From: an uncultured Eubacteriales bacterium
Lineage (GTDB): Bacteria; Bacillota; Clostridia; Oscillospirales; CAG-272
Direction: 5' to 3'
DNA: 64,000 nt
NCBI GenBank assembly: GCA_905201895.1
Contig: CAJKPX010000004.1
Location: 18,603-82,602, forward strand
This document shows, one piece after another, positions 16,427 to 25,244 of the stretch. Position 1 is the first letter of the stretch. Every line of letters begins with the position of its first letter. The translations under genes were made by a program, and so were the position numbers. The notes beneath the pieces are model-generated. The model saw only the letters and a list, made by a program, of their open reading frames with translations, made no database searches and was not told the origin of the DNA.

Positions 16427-17492
16427 TCGGGGTTCCTCCATTTATCTGATTGTTTGCCTGTATTATATCGGTGATATTTCCGCTGAGTCCCTCAAGGGTT
16501 GCAAGCACCTTGGCGTAATCCATACGTCGCGGTCCAAGCACGCCGATGGCTCCAACCGTTCTGCCGTTCTGCACGATCGGCTTGAACACCAGAGCGGAAT
16601 TGTTCATCACCTTCACCTCGCTCTCCGAGCCGATCACAACATTGATGCCGTCGCTTTCGGTGCGTGATGAGACGAGATTGAGTATGTCTTCCTTTTTCTC
16701 CAGCGTGCCAAGCAGCTGCTGAAGCTGCCCCACGTCGCTGTATTCTGGATATTGCAGCAGGTGGTCGATGCCGCTCACGCGCATCTCTCCCTCGTCGATC
16801 TCGCTGAGCAGCTCGTAGACGATCTTGATGACCCTTGCAATCGCGTGAGAATCCTCCCCCATCCGAGCCTCTGCCGCCATCATAATCGGAAGCGTGATCT
16901 GATCGGCGGTGAGCCCCACAAGATGCTCGTTGAGGACATTTGCAAGACGCGAAACGGTTGGCTGTGTGAGTGGCTGCTCCACATGAACGTGCTTGCTCTT
17001 AACCGCTCCCGTTGAGGTGACCGCAACGAGGATATAATGATCGGGCTCAAGATAGATCGTTTCAAATTTGTTGATGCTCACCGACCGTGCGCGCGGCTTG
17101 ATGGCGATGCCCGTGTAATTGGTCATGCTCGACGCCAGGCGCGATGCGGCAACAAGAATCTGATCAAGCTCACCCATCTTGGCGCGAAGCAGATTGTTGA
17201 TCTGCGCGATCTCGGCGGTGGTCATGGCATAATGCTCGATGAGGGAATCAACGTAAAACCGATAGCCGAGCTCGCTGGGCACGCGGCCTGCCGAGGCGTG
17301 CGGTTGTTCAAGGTATCCCAAGTCCTCCAGCTCTGCCATTTCATTGCGGATTGTAGCAGACGAGCAGGTCAACTGCTGATTTTGCAGGATTGATTTGGAG
17401 CCAACCGGTCCGCCACCCTCGATGTGTGCTTCAACGATCGCTTTTAATATTTGTTTCTTTCGTTCGCTGAGACCGCGGTTTTCGGATGCCAT
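16395..17492 (-). CDS. hrcA: Heat-inducible transcription repressor HrcA
   Basis: HrcA binds CIRCE and represses the chaperone operon until heat shock titrates GroE. The 365-residue protein has the N-terminal winged helix (SERKKQILKAIVEAHIE, CSSATIRNEMAELEDLGYL) and the GAF-like core ending in GVLGPRRMDYAKV. The last about 18 residues are low-complexity Asn/Gly, longer than usual, and their codons supply the grpE ribosome site. The ATG at 17492 follows AAAGGAGA. A perfect CIRCE lies 36 bp upstream. Confidence 0.97.
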   Translation of the reverse strand: MASENRGLSERKKQILKAIVEAHIEGGGPVGSKSILQNQQLTCSSATIRNEMAELEDLGYLEQPHASAGRVPSELGYRFYVDSLIEHYAMTTAEIAQINNLLRAKMGELDQILVAASRLASSMTNYTGIAIKPRARSVSINKFETIYLEPDHYILVAVTSTGAVKSKHVHVEQPLTQPTVSRLANVLNEHLVGLTADQITLPIMMAAEARMGEDSHAIARVIKIVYELLSEIDEGEMRVSGIDHLLQYPEYSDVGQLQQLLGTLEKKEDILNLVSSRTESDGINVVIGSESEVKVMNNSALVFKPIVQNGRTVGAIGVLGPRRMDYAKVLATLEGLSGNITDIIQANNQINGGTPNGGNESNGNA

Positions 17493-17527
17493 TCTCCAAA
17501 TTTCTCCTTTCTTTTCTTTCTCCGATT

Positions 17528-17554
17528 TTAGCACTCTTTTTGGTTGAGTGCTAA
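17528..17554. promoter_or_regulatory. CIRCE operator
   Basis: TTAGCACTC-N9-GAGTGCTAA, a perfect match to the consensus CIRCE. It lies just downstream of the -10 box of the hrcA promoter, so bound HrcA would block transcription (autoregulation). Confidence 0.97.
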
Positions 17555-17564
17555 ACCATGTATA

Positions 17565-17593
17565 AATTTATCACTTTTTTAGCCTTTTGTCAA
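17565..17593 (-). promoter_or_regulatory. sigma-A promoter of the hrcA-grpE-dnaK-dnaJ-prmA operon
   Basis: On the minus strand TTGACA (17593-17588) and TAAATT (17570-17565) with a 17-bp spacer, immediately upstream of CIRCE. Confidence 0.85.
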
Positions 17594-17695
17594 GGGTTTT
17601 GCGCAATAAACTTATGAACATTTTGTAAATATCAAGATCGAGTGCTAATTTTTTGACCTCTTTCGTCATTTCAAGACAAAAATCGGTCGATCGGC

Positions 17696-17724
17696 TTGCA
17701 AATGCGTTGATTTTCTGTTATAAT
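17696..17724 (+). promoter_or_regulatory. sigma-A promoter for the phosphatase gene
   Basis: TTGCAA (17696-17701), 17 bp, TATAAT (17719-17724), 44 bp before the ATG at 17769. Confidence 0.75.
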
Positions 17725-17768
17725 ATGAACAAAAGGGCGTGAAATTCCATCCAAAAGGAGTGCTTCAA

Positions 17769-18473
17769 ATGTATCTTTATATCATTCGTCACGGCGAGCC
17801 CGACTATACCACCGATACACTGACCGAGCGTGGACAGCAGCAGGCAGAGGCGGTTGGACGTCGCCTTGCAGCTGCCAAAATTGACCGCGCATTCTCCTCT
17901 CCTCTGGGGCGCGCAAGGGAGACAGCAGAGCCGACCTGCCGCCTTTTGGGTCTGGATTGCGGGATTGAGGAATGGACGCGTGAGATCGACGAGGAAACCT
18001 ACGCATCCGAGCCCTACGGCACCCCGACCTCGGTCTCGCTCGTACAGAACACCTACTATCGTCAAGGGGGTGACATTAACCTCGGATACGATCGGGTGTT
18101 TGACGGACGGGTTTTTGGCAGCTCGGGCATGCAGTCGGCACTTGAGCGCATCACCGCCGACGGAAATGCCTTCCTCGAGCGTCTTGGCTACCGCGAGGAG
18201 AACGGCATTTACCGCATCCTCAATCCGAGCAACGAGCGTGTGGCGCTTTTCTGCCACGGCGCGATGGGTCGGGTGTGGATCGCCTCCCTGCTCCATATTC
18301 CGCTTCATCTGATGTGGGCGGGCTTCCGCTACACGCACACGGGCGTGACGGTTTTGGAATTCAAAAACAATGAAAACGGAGTCACCGCTCCGGCATGCCT
18401 TTGCTATTCGGATATGTCGCATCTCTACACTTACGGTCCGGATACGCTTTATAACGGTACGAAGGACATTTGA
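17769..18473 (+). CDS. Histidine phosphatase (phosphoglycerate mutase-like) family protein
   Basis: A 234-residue cytoplasmic phosphatase. The catalytic motif IIRHGEPD is at residues 5-12, and the second histidine appears in ALFCHGAMG. Arg in AFSSPLGRARETA completes the phosphate pocket. AAGGAG precedes the ATG at 17769. It stands alone between a promoter and a hairpin. The substrate cannot be told from sequence; members range from small-molecule phosphatases to cobalamin-pathway enzymes. A second family member lies at 41585-42232. Confidence 0.88.
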   Translation: MYLYIIRHGEPDYTTDTLTERGQQQAEAVGRRLAAAKIDRAFSSPLGRARETAEPTCRLLGLDCGIEEWTREIDEETYASEPYGTPTSVSLVQNTYYRQGGDINLGYDRVFDGRVFGSSGMQSALERITADGNAFLERLGYREENGIYRILNPSNERVALFCHGAMGRVWIASLLHIPLHLMWAGFRYTHTGVTVLEFKNNENGVTAPACLCYSDMSHLYTYGPDTLYNGTKDI

Positions 18474-18489
18474 TGAAAAACAAATAATG

Positions 18490-18525
18490 AACCCCGACAG
18501 ACCTTTTTGAAAATCTGTCGGGGTT
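18490..18525. terminator. Bidirectional hairpin terminator
   Basis: AACCCCGACAGA (18490-18501) pairs perfectly with TCTGTCGGGGTT (18514-18525) between convergent genes. The flanking T-tract is weak on both strands. Confidence 0.65.
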
Positions 18526-18530
18526 CTGAT

Positions 18531-19202
18531 TTATCGGGACATAAATTCTTCTTTTTTGTTAAGAATTTTTTCTCTTTCTTTTTGATCCAACATATTAAAT
18601 TTCATAAGTGTTCTCTTTACTTTTTTATCAGAGGTTAGTTTTTTTATTCTTCCCATTTGAATCGGATAGGTAAACAGTAGATGTAATCCGAAATCTATAA
18701 GCATGAGCTTTTTTGCAGAAGAAATAACTTCTTTTCTATTCATTGCAAAAGCGTCGGAGCATTTACAGAGATCACCGTTGCAGGATGCTTCGAAAAACAT
18801 ATACGTCATTGGAACAAGATCGAACAAATCAAATTTATCAAATGTTCCGAAAACATATTCCTGACCGCGTATACAAATAACGTCATTTTCCTTTATATCC
18901 GATATCATATACGTGCAACCTACACGAAGGAGCATTTTATCCAACGTTGCGCACAACGCATTTCCAAGCTTTTGGGCAAGCCGATCTTTCCAATTTTGTA
19001 TTTCCATATCTGAAAAAGCCGATTGATAGTCAGGCATTTTCGGAATAACCGTCAATTCAAAGTGACTGCTTTCAACGTCTATTTCCAATAACTCAAGATT
19101 GTTTTCTTGCAAATTTGCAACGTACTGTTTGATTCCGGATGTATCTTTGATGATTACTTCGCAATTATAAAAGCTATTCGAAAAAATCAATGATAATCTC
19201 AT
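18531..19202 (-). CDS. AT-rich hypothetical protein
   Basis: A 223-residue protein that I do not recognise. It begins MRLSLIFSNSFYNCEV, with the ATG at 19202 behind AAAGGAG. The middle is mixed alpha/beta and acidic, then the protein turns basic (KKLTSDKKVKRTLMKF ... KEREKILNKKEE). There is no signal peptide or clear membrane helix. Its codons are conspicuously A/T-rich (AAA, TTT, GAT, ATA), unlike every neighbour, which suggests recent acquisition. It lies 76 bp downstream of the Tim44-like gene on the same strand, so it may be read from that transcript. Confidence 0.7.
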   Translation of the reverse strand: MRLSLIFSNSFYNCEVIIKDTSGIKQYVANLQENNLELLEIDVESSHFELTVIPKMPDYQSAFSDMEIQNWKDRLAQKLGNALCATLDKMLLRVGCTYMISDIKENDVICIRGQEYVFGTFDKFDLFDLVPMTYMFFEASCNGDLCKCSDAFAMNRKEVISSAKKLMLIDFGLHLLFTYPIQMGRIKKLTSDKKVKRTLMKFNMLDQKEREKILNKKEEFMSR

Positions 19203-19278
19203 TTGAGCTCCTTTCTGTCTGACTGCCGGCTTCACCTTTGTATCAGAAAGGCACAGGGCAAAGCCATGATCGGTCGCC

Positions 19279-20067
19279 TTATTCCTCGGTGAAGCGGATC
19301 GAGTCGCCCTCATCCTCCTGCAAGATCTGATTGAGCACCCAACGGTTCTCCGATGTTCTCGTGAACTGCCAATACTCGGCAAAGCTTGACGTCATCGTGG
19401 AGCCATCGAGCACCTCGTCGGTTTCGGTATCAACCGTGTAATCCACCATTCGCCCCTTGATATAAAACCAGACAAAATCCTGCCTATCGTCCTCGTCGTC
19501 ATGGAGCGCAACGGGGATCGCCTCAATGAGACGAATGCGTTCCAGCACGTTTCTCTGTCCTCGGATCTCCATCCAGGAAAGCTTCGTTTGAAAGGAGTCG
19601 AACAGGGACGCGGAAAGATATTGCCGCGCGGGCTGCATGTCCGATGCAGTCCACGCCCTCTGAATGGCGTAAAAGGCTTCCTTGACGCGAGATTGTATGT
19701 GCTTGTATTTCCATGCACTATCCTTTTTCTGCAGAAGCTTGAGCAGTCGTCTTGTATTTCTTGCATATCGGGAAAGACGGAAACGGAACACGATAGCAGC
19801 CGCAGAGCTGACAAGCAAAAAGATGACAAATCCAATCACCGTGCTGATTGGGTCGGAGCGTCCCCTGCCCGTTGAATGGTGTCCCGAAGTGCCGCCTGAC
19901 GAACCACCGCCGCCCGAGCCGCCCGACGAGCCGCCTCCCGCGCGCATGCCAAGCGTTGATTGCACGGGTGTAGGCGCGTGACGTGCCTCGGTGGTTGCGC
20001 TGACGGAAAGTGTGATACACGGCAGGAGCAGGCAAACGCTCAAAAGCAGAATCCAAACGCGTTTCAT
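19279..20067 (-). CDS. Tim44-like domain membrane protein
   Basis: A 262-residue protein with an N-terminal signal or anchor (WILLLSVCLLLPCITLSV), a Ser/Gly-rich low-complexity stretch (about 45-65), a second hydrophobic helix (about 76-94) and a C-terminal Tim44-like fold (VKEAFYAIQRAWTASDMQPARQYLS...). The Tim44-like domain occurs in membrane-tethered proteins of many bacteria; its ligand is unknown there. The start at 20067 follows AAAGGGG. The AT-rich orphan follows on the same strand. Confidence 0.85.
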   Translation of the reverse strand: MKRVWILLLSVCLLLPCITLSVSATTEARHAPTPVQSTLGMRAGGGSSGGSGGGGSSGGTSGHHSTGRGRSDPISTVIGFVIFLLVSSAAAIVFRFRLSRYARNTRRLLKLLQKKDSAWKYKHIQSRVKEAFYAIQRAWTASDMQPARQYLSASLFDSFQTKLSWMEIRGQRNVLERIRLIEAIPVALHDDEDDRQDFVWFYIKGRMVDYTVDTETDEVLDGSTMTSSFAEYWQFTRTSENRWVLNQILQEDEGDSIRFTEE

Positions 20068-20103
20068 TGTGTCCCCTTTCTTTTTTCATCGCTAAACAAT
20101 ACC

Positions 20104-20137
20104 AAATAAGAGAGCCCGTGCGGACTCTCTTATTTTT
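20104..20137. terminator. Terminator at the end of the decarboxylase operon
   Basis: AAATAAGAGAG pairs with CTCTCTTATTT around a 10-base loop, with T runs on the plus side and A/T-rich flanks on both. It lies directly after the oadA stop on the minus strand. Confidence 0.8.
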
Positions 20138-20148
20138 TTATTCTTCAA

Positions 20149-21546
20149 TCAAATCGCGTGCACACCAAGTGCCTTATCGGCATGCTCGGGGTCGAGATTA
20201 TATTTTTTCGCCTTGCGGAACTCAAAGAATTTCTTGGAAACCTCGGGGAACAGTGCATAGGAGAGCACGTCCTCATCCTGCTCGAGATACTGTGCGATCT
20301 CACCGCGCAGCTTTTCAAGCTCGGGCTTGAGCGCATCGGCGGGACGGTAGGAGATCGGAGTCTCGTCGCCGATGATCTTCTTGACGAATGCAGGATCAAT
20401 CGCAACGGGAGTCTTACCGTACTCACCGCGCACGATGCCCTTGAATTCCTTGGTGACGGTCTTGTAGCGCTCGCCCATGATCACGTTGAACACAGCCTGC
20501 GTTCCAACGATCTGCGAGGAGGGCGTAACGAGAGGCGGATAACCGACGTCGGCACGGACGCGCGGAACCTCCTCGAGCACCTCGACGAGCTGATCCGACT
20601 TCCCTGCCTGCGCGAGCTGGCTCATGAGGTTGGAGAGCATGCCGCCCGGAACCTGATACAGAAGCGCGTTGACGTCGACCTTGAGCGCCTTGGGGTTGAG
20701 CAGACCGTTTGCCATATACTTCTCGCGCAGAGGCGTGAAATACTTGGTGATCTTATCGAGTGCCTCGAGGCTGATGCCCGTGTCGTAGGGGGTGTCCTGC
20801 AGAGCGGCAACCATTGCCTCCGTGGGAGGCTGGGAGGTGCCCATTGCCATCGGCGAAATCGCGGTGTCGATCACGTCGACGCCTGCCTCAACCGCCTTCA
20901 TCAGGGTCATGGAAGCCAGACCCGAGGTGTAGTGGGTGTGGAGCTGGATCGGAACCTTGACCGATTCCTTGAGCGTCTTGACGAGTTCATAGGCATCGTA
21001 AGGCTTGAGCAGACCTGCCATATCCTTGATGCAGATCGAATCGGCACCCATCTCCTCAAGCTGCTTTGCATACTTGGAATAATACTCGAGCGTGTAAACG
21101 GGTCCGGTGGTATAGGAGAACGCCGCCTGCACGTGTCCCTGCTCGCGCTTGGTTGCGCGGATAGCGGTCTCGAGGTTTCGGGGATCGTTGAGCGCGTCGA
21201 AGATTCGGAGAATGTCGATGCCGTTTGCAATCGACTTCTGCACGAAATACTCAACCACGTCATCGGAATAATGGCGGTAGCCGAGGATGTTCTGTCCGCG
21301 GAACAGCATTTGCAGCTTGGTGTTCTTCACACGCTCGCGGATCTTGCGCAGACGCTCCCAGGGGTCCTCATTGAGAAAGCGCATGCAGGCGTCAAAGGTA
21401 GCGCCGCCCCACGCTTCCAGAGAATGGTAACCGATTTTATCCATCTCCTCGAGGATCGGAAGCATCTCCTCGGTGGTCATACGGGTTGCGATCAGCGACT
21501 GATGGGAGTCGCGGAGCACCGTTTCAGTAATTTTTACTTTAGACAT
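20149..21546 (-). CDS. oadA: Oxaloacetate decarboxylase alpha / pyruvate carboxyltransferase subunit (OadA/PycB-like)
   Basis: A 465-residue carboxyltransferase that moves carboxyl groups between oxaloacetate/pyruvate and biotin. It contains the DRE-TIM barrel start ETVLRDSHQSLIATR, the SICIKDMAGLLKP segment and the HTHYTSG zinc ligands. It lacks the C-terminal biotinyl domain of classical OadA; the carrier is a separate gene (22813-23235). It is the last gene of the cluster, 35 bp after oadB, and a terminator follows. Confidence 0.93.
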   Translation of the reverse strand: MSKVKITETVLRDSHQSLIATRMTTEEMLPILEEMDKIGYHSLEAWGGATFDACMRFLNEDPWERLRKIRERVKNTKLQMLFRGQNILGYRHYSDDVVEYFVQKSIANGIDILRIFDALNDPRNLETAIRATKREQGHVQAAFSYTTGPVYTLEYYSKYAKQLEEMGADSICIKDMAGLLKPYDAYELVKTLKESVKVPIQLHTHYTSGLASMTLMKAVEAGVDVIDTAISPMAMGTSQPPTEAMVAALQDTPYDTGISLEALDKITKYFTPLREKYMANGLLNPKALKVDVNALLYQVPGGMLSNLMSQLAQAGKSDQLVEVLEEVPRVRADVGYPPLVTPSSQIVGTQAVFNVIMGERYKTVTKEFKGIVRGEYGKTPVAIDPAFVKKIIGDETPISYRPADALKPELEKLRGEIAQYLEQDEDVLSYALFPEVSKKFFEFRKAKKYNLDPEHADKALGVHAI

Positions 21547-21581
21547 TTGATTACACTCCTATCAGAGAGAGATTTGGGTGA

Positions 21582-22769
21582 TTAGAAGCATGCGAGCAGC
21601 ACGCCTGCGGCAACCGCAGAGCCGATGACACCCGCAACGTTGGGTCCCATCGCATGCATCAGGAGGAAGTTGGTGGGATCCGCCTTCTGTCCCTCCTTCT
21701 GCGCCACGCGGGCAGCCATCGGAACAGCCGAAACGCCGGCAGAGCCGATGAGAGGATTGATCTTACCACCGCTGAGGAAGTTCATGATCTTTGCGGTGAG
21801 CAGACCGCCCACGGTGGAGATGATAAACGCGGTCAGACCAAGCACAATGATCTTGATCGTGGACCAATCCAAAAAGTCCTTTGCCACGGCAGTTGCACCA
21901 ACGCTGATGCCGAGGAAGATCGTGACAATATTCATCAGAGCGTTCTGCGCCGTATCGGAAAGACGTCCCGTTACACCGCACACGTTGAGCAGGTTGCCGA
22001 ACATCAGGCATCCGATCAGAACGAGTGCCTCGGGCACAATCAGCGCAACCACAATGGTAACCAGGATCGGGAAGATCACCTTTTCGGTCTGCGAAACAGG
22101 GCGCAGAGCCGTCATTTTGATCTTTCGCTCCTTTTCGGTGGTGAGCAGGCGCATGAAGGGCGGCTGGATCATGGGGATCAGCGCCATGTAGGAATATGCG
22201 GCAATCGCGATCGCACCGAGCAAATGCGGAGCGAGCGTTTTGGTAACCGTGATCGCCGTGGGACCGTCCGCGCCGCCGATGATACCGATGGAGGCAGCCT
22301 CGGGACCGGTGAAGCCCAGGAAAAGTGCGCCCGAAAATGCCACGAACACGCCAAACTGTGCGCCGGCACCGATGAGCAGGCTCTTGGGGTTGGAGATCAG
22401 GGGGGTGAAATCGGTCATCGCACCGATTCCGATGAAGATGATGCAGGGATAAAGTCCGGTTTTTACGCCGATGTAAAGCAGGTCAATGAGCCCTCCGTGA
22501 CGGAGAATCTCACCGTAATTGATTTCTCCTGCCGTCATAAAATAATCGGGATGGAACATATTTCCGCCCGGAAGGTTGGTCAGAAGCATTCCGATCGCGA
22601 TCGGCAACAGAAGAAGCGGCTCAAAGCCCTTGACGATTGCAAGATACACCAACACGCAAACGATCAGAAGCATCACGAGCGTTTGCCACCAGATCGCATC
22701 CAGACTGTTGATCAAACGGTAGATACCGGTTGACTCCCAGAAATTGAGCAGACTTTGCAAAAGATCCAT
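21582..22769 (-). CDS. oadB: Sodium-ion-translocating decarboxylase beta subunit
   Basis: A 395-residue integral membrane protein with about nine or more hydrophobic helices. It decarboxylates carboxybiotin and pumps Na+ out. Typical motifs include [32 protein letters not shown] and SAVPMAARVAQ with NPLIGSAGV. It lies between the biotin carrier and OadA, so decarboxylation of their substrate is coupled to a Na+ gradient. AAAGGA precedes the ATG. Confidence 0.95.
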   Translation of the reverse strand: MDLLQSLLNFWESTGIYRLINSLDAIWWQTLVMLLIVCVLVYLAIVKGFEPLLLLPIAIGMLLTNLPGGNMFHPDYFMTAGEINYGEILRHGGLIDLLYIGVKTGLYPCIIFIGIGAMTDFTPLISNPKSLLIGAGAQFGVFVAFSGALFLGFTGPEAASIGIIGGADGPTAITVTKTLAPHLLGAIAIAAYSYMALIPMIQPPFMRLLTTEKERKIKMTALRPVSQTEKVIFPILVTIVVALIVPEALVLIGCLMFGNLLNVCGVTGRLSDTAQNALMNIVTIFLGISVGATAVAKDFLDWSTIKIIVLGLTAFIISTVGGLLTAKIMNFLSGGKINPLIGSAGVSAVPMAARVAQKEGQKADPTNFLLMHAMGPNVAGVIGSAVAAGVLLACF

Positions 22770-22812
22770 GAAAGCGTATCCTTTCTATCAAATTTCAATG
22801 CACAGAAAGGAT

Positions 22813-23235
22813 TCAGTTGAGGGTAACGAGCACTGCGTCGGTTGCAACCGATGCGCCCTGCGAGGTCTCAACCGATGCAACAACGCCGTCCTCGGGAGCG
22901 GTGATGTCGTTTTCCATCTTCATTGCCTCAAGCACGCAAACAACGTCGCCTCTCTTAACCGAGTCGCCGGGCTTGACGTTGATCTTGATGATAGTGCCGG
23001 GCATGGGAGCCTTCACGCTGATCGCACCTGCCTTGCCTGCAGGAGCGGGAGCTGCTGCGGGAGCGGGAGCTGCTGCAGGAGCGGGAGCTGCTGCGGGAGC
23101 AGGAGCTGCTACGGGAGCGGGAGCTGCTGCTACGGGAGCGGGAGCTACATAGGTGGGAACGGGAGCGCCGCCTGCAACCTCTTCAACAACAACGTCATAT
23201 ACAACACCATTTACAGTTACACGATAGTTTTTCAT
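22813..23235 (-). CDS. Biotin carrier protein with Ala/Pro linker
   Basis: A 140-residue biotinyl carrier. Residues 1-20 form a short beta-strand segment ([16 protein letters not shown]), then an Ala/Pro linker of about 40 residues made of PAPAAA-type repeats. The C-terminal biotinyl domain carries the acceptor lysine in EAMKMEND. The ATG at 23235 has only a modest GGTG site. It is the shared mobile arm between the two carboxyltransferases (oadA-like and 23727-25091) and the OadB pump. Confidence 0.93.
   Translation of the reverse strand: MKNYRVTVNGVVYDVVVEEVAGGAPVPTYVAPAPVAAAPAPVAAPAPAAAPAPAAAPAPAAAPAPAGKAGAISVKAPMPGTIIKINVKPGDSVKRGDVVCVLEAMKMENDITAPEDGVVASVETSQGASVATDAVLVTLN
23038..23152. 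repeat. Imperfect tandem repeats encoding the Ala/Pro linker
   Basis: Copies of a gctgcgggagcgggagct-like unit (about 18-21 bp) repeat across this stretch and encode the PAPAAA linker of the biotin carrier. Copy number is probably variable between strains. Confidence 0.75.
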
Positions 23236-23306
23236 TTGATTCACCAAAAAACCTTTCTTAAATTTGAGTTTTGATTGTATTTGTTCTCGAAAATTGATTT
23301 TTGAAC

Positions 23307-23711
23307 TCAAAGAGTTCTGCGGGAGCCTGCGCGTCCCACACGCTTAAAGGATACCACACGGAAGGCGGCGGTATTCCCCTCCTCTGCACGTGCGGCAATG
23401 ATTGCGGCTGTGATCGCCGCAACGGTTGCGCCCTCATCCTCGGATGCGGCAAGCGCGGCAGCGATCGCTGCTGCAATCGCGGCATCCCCGGCGGGAGGCG
23501 CAGGAACGGGGGCACTTACGCCGTCCGTTTTTTCTTCAGCCTTCTTCTTTCCGTGAAGGATGCGGTGCATGATCTCGATTGCCGCCCAAATGAGCGCAAG
23601 AACAAGGAAAATAGTGAACATGCCCTGCAGGGTAACAACACCTGCCGTGGATGCCTTTTCACCGAGACCGTCCGTCGAGCCTGCGAAGAAAGCAAATAAT
23701 GCGTTCGTCAT
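23307..23711 (-). CDS. OadG-like small membrane subunit
   Basis: A 134-residue protein with one N-terminal transmembrane helix ([21 protein letters not shown]), a Pro/Ala segment and an Ala-rich helix ending in a basic tail. This is the architecture of sodium-pump decarboxylase gamma subunits, which hold the complex together at the membrane. GGAGG precedes the ATG at 23711. It lies 15 bp after the carboxyltransferase gene. Assignment rests on architecture and position more than on sequence motifs. Confidence 0.8.
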   Translation of the reverse strand: MTNALFAFFAGSTDGLGEKASTAGVVTLQGMFTIFLVLALIWAAIEIMHRILHGKKKAEEKTDGVSAPVPAPPAGDAAIAAAIAAALAASEDEGATVAAITAAIIAARAEEGNTAAFRVVSFKRVGRAGSRRTL

Positions 23712-23726
23712 ATGATTACCTCCGTC

Positions 23727-25091
23727 TTACAGAGGAAGATTGCAATGCTTGCGCGAGGGGGCGCCGCCGTTCTTCATGAGAAGCATGTAAACTGCGGAGC
23801 AGATACGCTGACGAAGCTCTGCCGCGTCGATCACGTCGTCAATGCTGCCGTCGGATGCCGCCGCGATTGCCGATGCCTGCGTTTCACGCCACTCTGCCTC
23901 AAGGTCTGCACGGGTGGTCTCCTCGGTGATACGATCGTTCCAGAGGAATGCGACCGCCGAGGCAGGATTCATTACGCTGATCTCGCTATCGGTGAGTGCG
24001 TAGGTCATGTCGGCACCGAGCGCCTTGGAGCCCATGAGCGTGAACGCCGCGCCGTATGCCTTACCCACAACAACCGTGATCTTTGCGGTATCGGCAGTGG
24101 CATAAGCCATTGCGAGCTTTCCGAGCTGCGCCGCGAGAGGCGCGTTTTCCGCCTCCTCACTTGCCTCCACGCCGATGCTGTCAACAAGCGTGATGACCGG
24201 GAGCGAGAAGCTATCACAGAAGCCGATCAGCTTTGCAGCCTTTTTCGACCCGTCAACCGAAATCACACCGCCTCGCTCTGCGGGATTGCTTGCAATCACG
24301 CCGCAGATCACGCCACCGAGCGTGCAAAGTCCGGTGATCATTTCGGGGGCATAGGATGCACCGATCTCGAGAAAATCGTTTCCGTCTGCAAGAGCCGCTA
24401 CCAGCTCTCTGCCACTCACACCCGCAACCGATACACGGCGGTTGGCATCGTCTGCCACGCTCTCGATCACAACTCCCTCGGCATTGTTCGAGGGGAGCCA
24501 TGCGATCAGCTTGGCGATCTTGGCGTTGAGGTCAGCATCGTCCTTTACTTCGATCGAGGAGAGACCGTTTTGTGCAACCGCCTCAACCGTTCCGACCTCC
24601 TTACCAACGGTAAAGGGGGCGTTGACAAAGATCTGCGAGCGACCTTCAACCGTCACGGTCAGGTCGAACATTGCGGCAACGGTTGCAGCCATACCTGCAC
24701 AAACGCCGTTAATCACAGCGATCTGCGGGATCACACCCGATGCGTCGCTGACGACCTTGAGAAGCCTGCCGTATGCCGACATTGCCGATGCGCCGTCACA
24801 AAGAACTGCTCCTGCGCTGTCAAACATGCCCACGACAGGGGCTCCGTTTTTCATTGCCATGCCGTAAAGCGCGGCAATTTTTTCTGCCTGAAGTGCGTCG
24901 AACGCACCCTTTTTCCGATCGCTGTCCTGCGCAAATGCGTAAACCAGCTTTCCGCCGATCGCACCGTAGCCGCAGACCGCACCGGTCATTTCTCCGTCTG
25001 CTCGCTTGACATAGGCGCCTGTTTCGACAAAGGTGCCCGCATCAAAGAGCGCGGCAAGTCTTTCCCTGCCGACGGTTGCGCGAATCTCCAT
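23727..25091 (-). CDS. Acyl-CoA carboxyltransferase-family subunit (MmdA/PccB-like, divergent)
   Basis: A 454-residue crotonase-like carboxyltransferase; both halves are visible (N-terminal GMFDSAGAVLCDGASAM, C-terminal ALGADMTYALTDSEISVM). The family moves a carboxyl group between an acyl-CoA such as methylmalonyl-CoA and biotin. It is about 60 residues shorter than typical MmdA and its glycine-rich CoA loops are altered, so the acyl-CoA specificity is uncertain. It is the first gene of the cluster, behind a near-consensus promoter. Confidence 0.85.
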   Translation of the reverse strand: MEIRATVGRERLAALFDAGTFVETGAYVKRADGEMTGAVCGYGAIGGKLVYAFAQDSDRKKGAFDALQAEKIAALYGMAMKNGAPVVGMFDSAGAVLCDGASAMSAYGRLLKVVSDASGVIPQIAVINGVCAGMAATVAAMFDLTVTVEGRSQIFVNAPFTVGKEVGTVEAVAQNGLSSIEVKDDADLNAKIAKLIAWLPSNNAEGVVIESVADDANRRVSVAGVSGRELVAALADGNDFLEIGASYAPEMITGLCTLGGVICGVIASNPAERGGVISVDGSKKAAKLIGFCDSFSLPVITLVDSIGVEASEEAENAPLAAQLGKLAMAYATADTAKITVVVGKAYGAAFTLMGSKALGADMTYALTDSEISVMNPASAVAFLWNDRITEETTRADLEAEWRETQASAIAAASDGSIDDVIDAAELRQRICSAVYMLLMKNGGAPSRKHCNLPL

Positions 25092-25175
25092 AAAGATCTC
25101 CTCCGTTTTGGGTTTGTTAAGCGGGGAAAAAATGGCTATTTCTAAAAAAACACCATCCTACCCCATTTTAGTAAA

Positions 25176-25204
25176 ATTATATCACACAATCCGCTCGTTG
25201 TCAA
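25176..25204 (-). promoter_or_regulatory. Consensus sigma-A promoter of the decarboxylase operon
   Basis: On the minus strand TTGACA (25204-25199), 17 bp, TATAAT (25181-25176). Both hexamers match consensus exactly, implying strong expression. Confidence 0.9.
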
Positions 25205-25244
25205 TGCGAAAAAGAAACTTTTTCATCTTTTTTATGATAAAGCT

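Noticed and set aside
13982..16474. An 830-codon open frame antisense to dnaK and grpE
   Set aside because: It mirrors the codon bias of the dnaK/grpE strand, has no ribosome site or family motif and spans the end of one real gene and all of another. The same applies to antisense frames opposite the ABC-F gene (1043-2578), htrA/kinase (3272-5395), the peptide-binding lipoprotein (52946-54337) and the permease (63019-63942).
17640..17648. A second GAGTGCTAA half-site upstream of the hrcA promoter
   Set aside because: The partner TTAGCACTC at the right spacing is absent, so it is only half a CIRCE and probably chance or decay.
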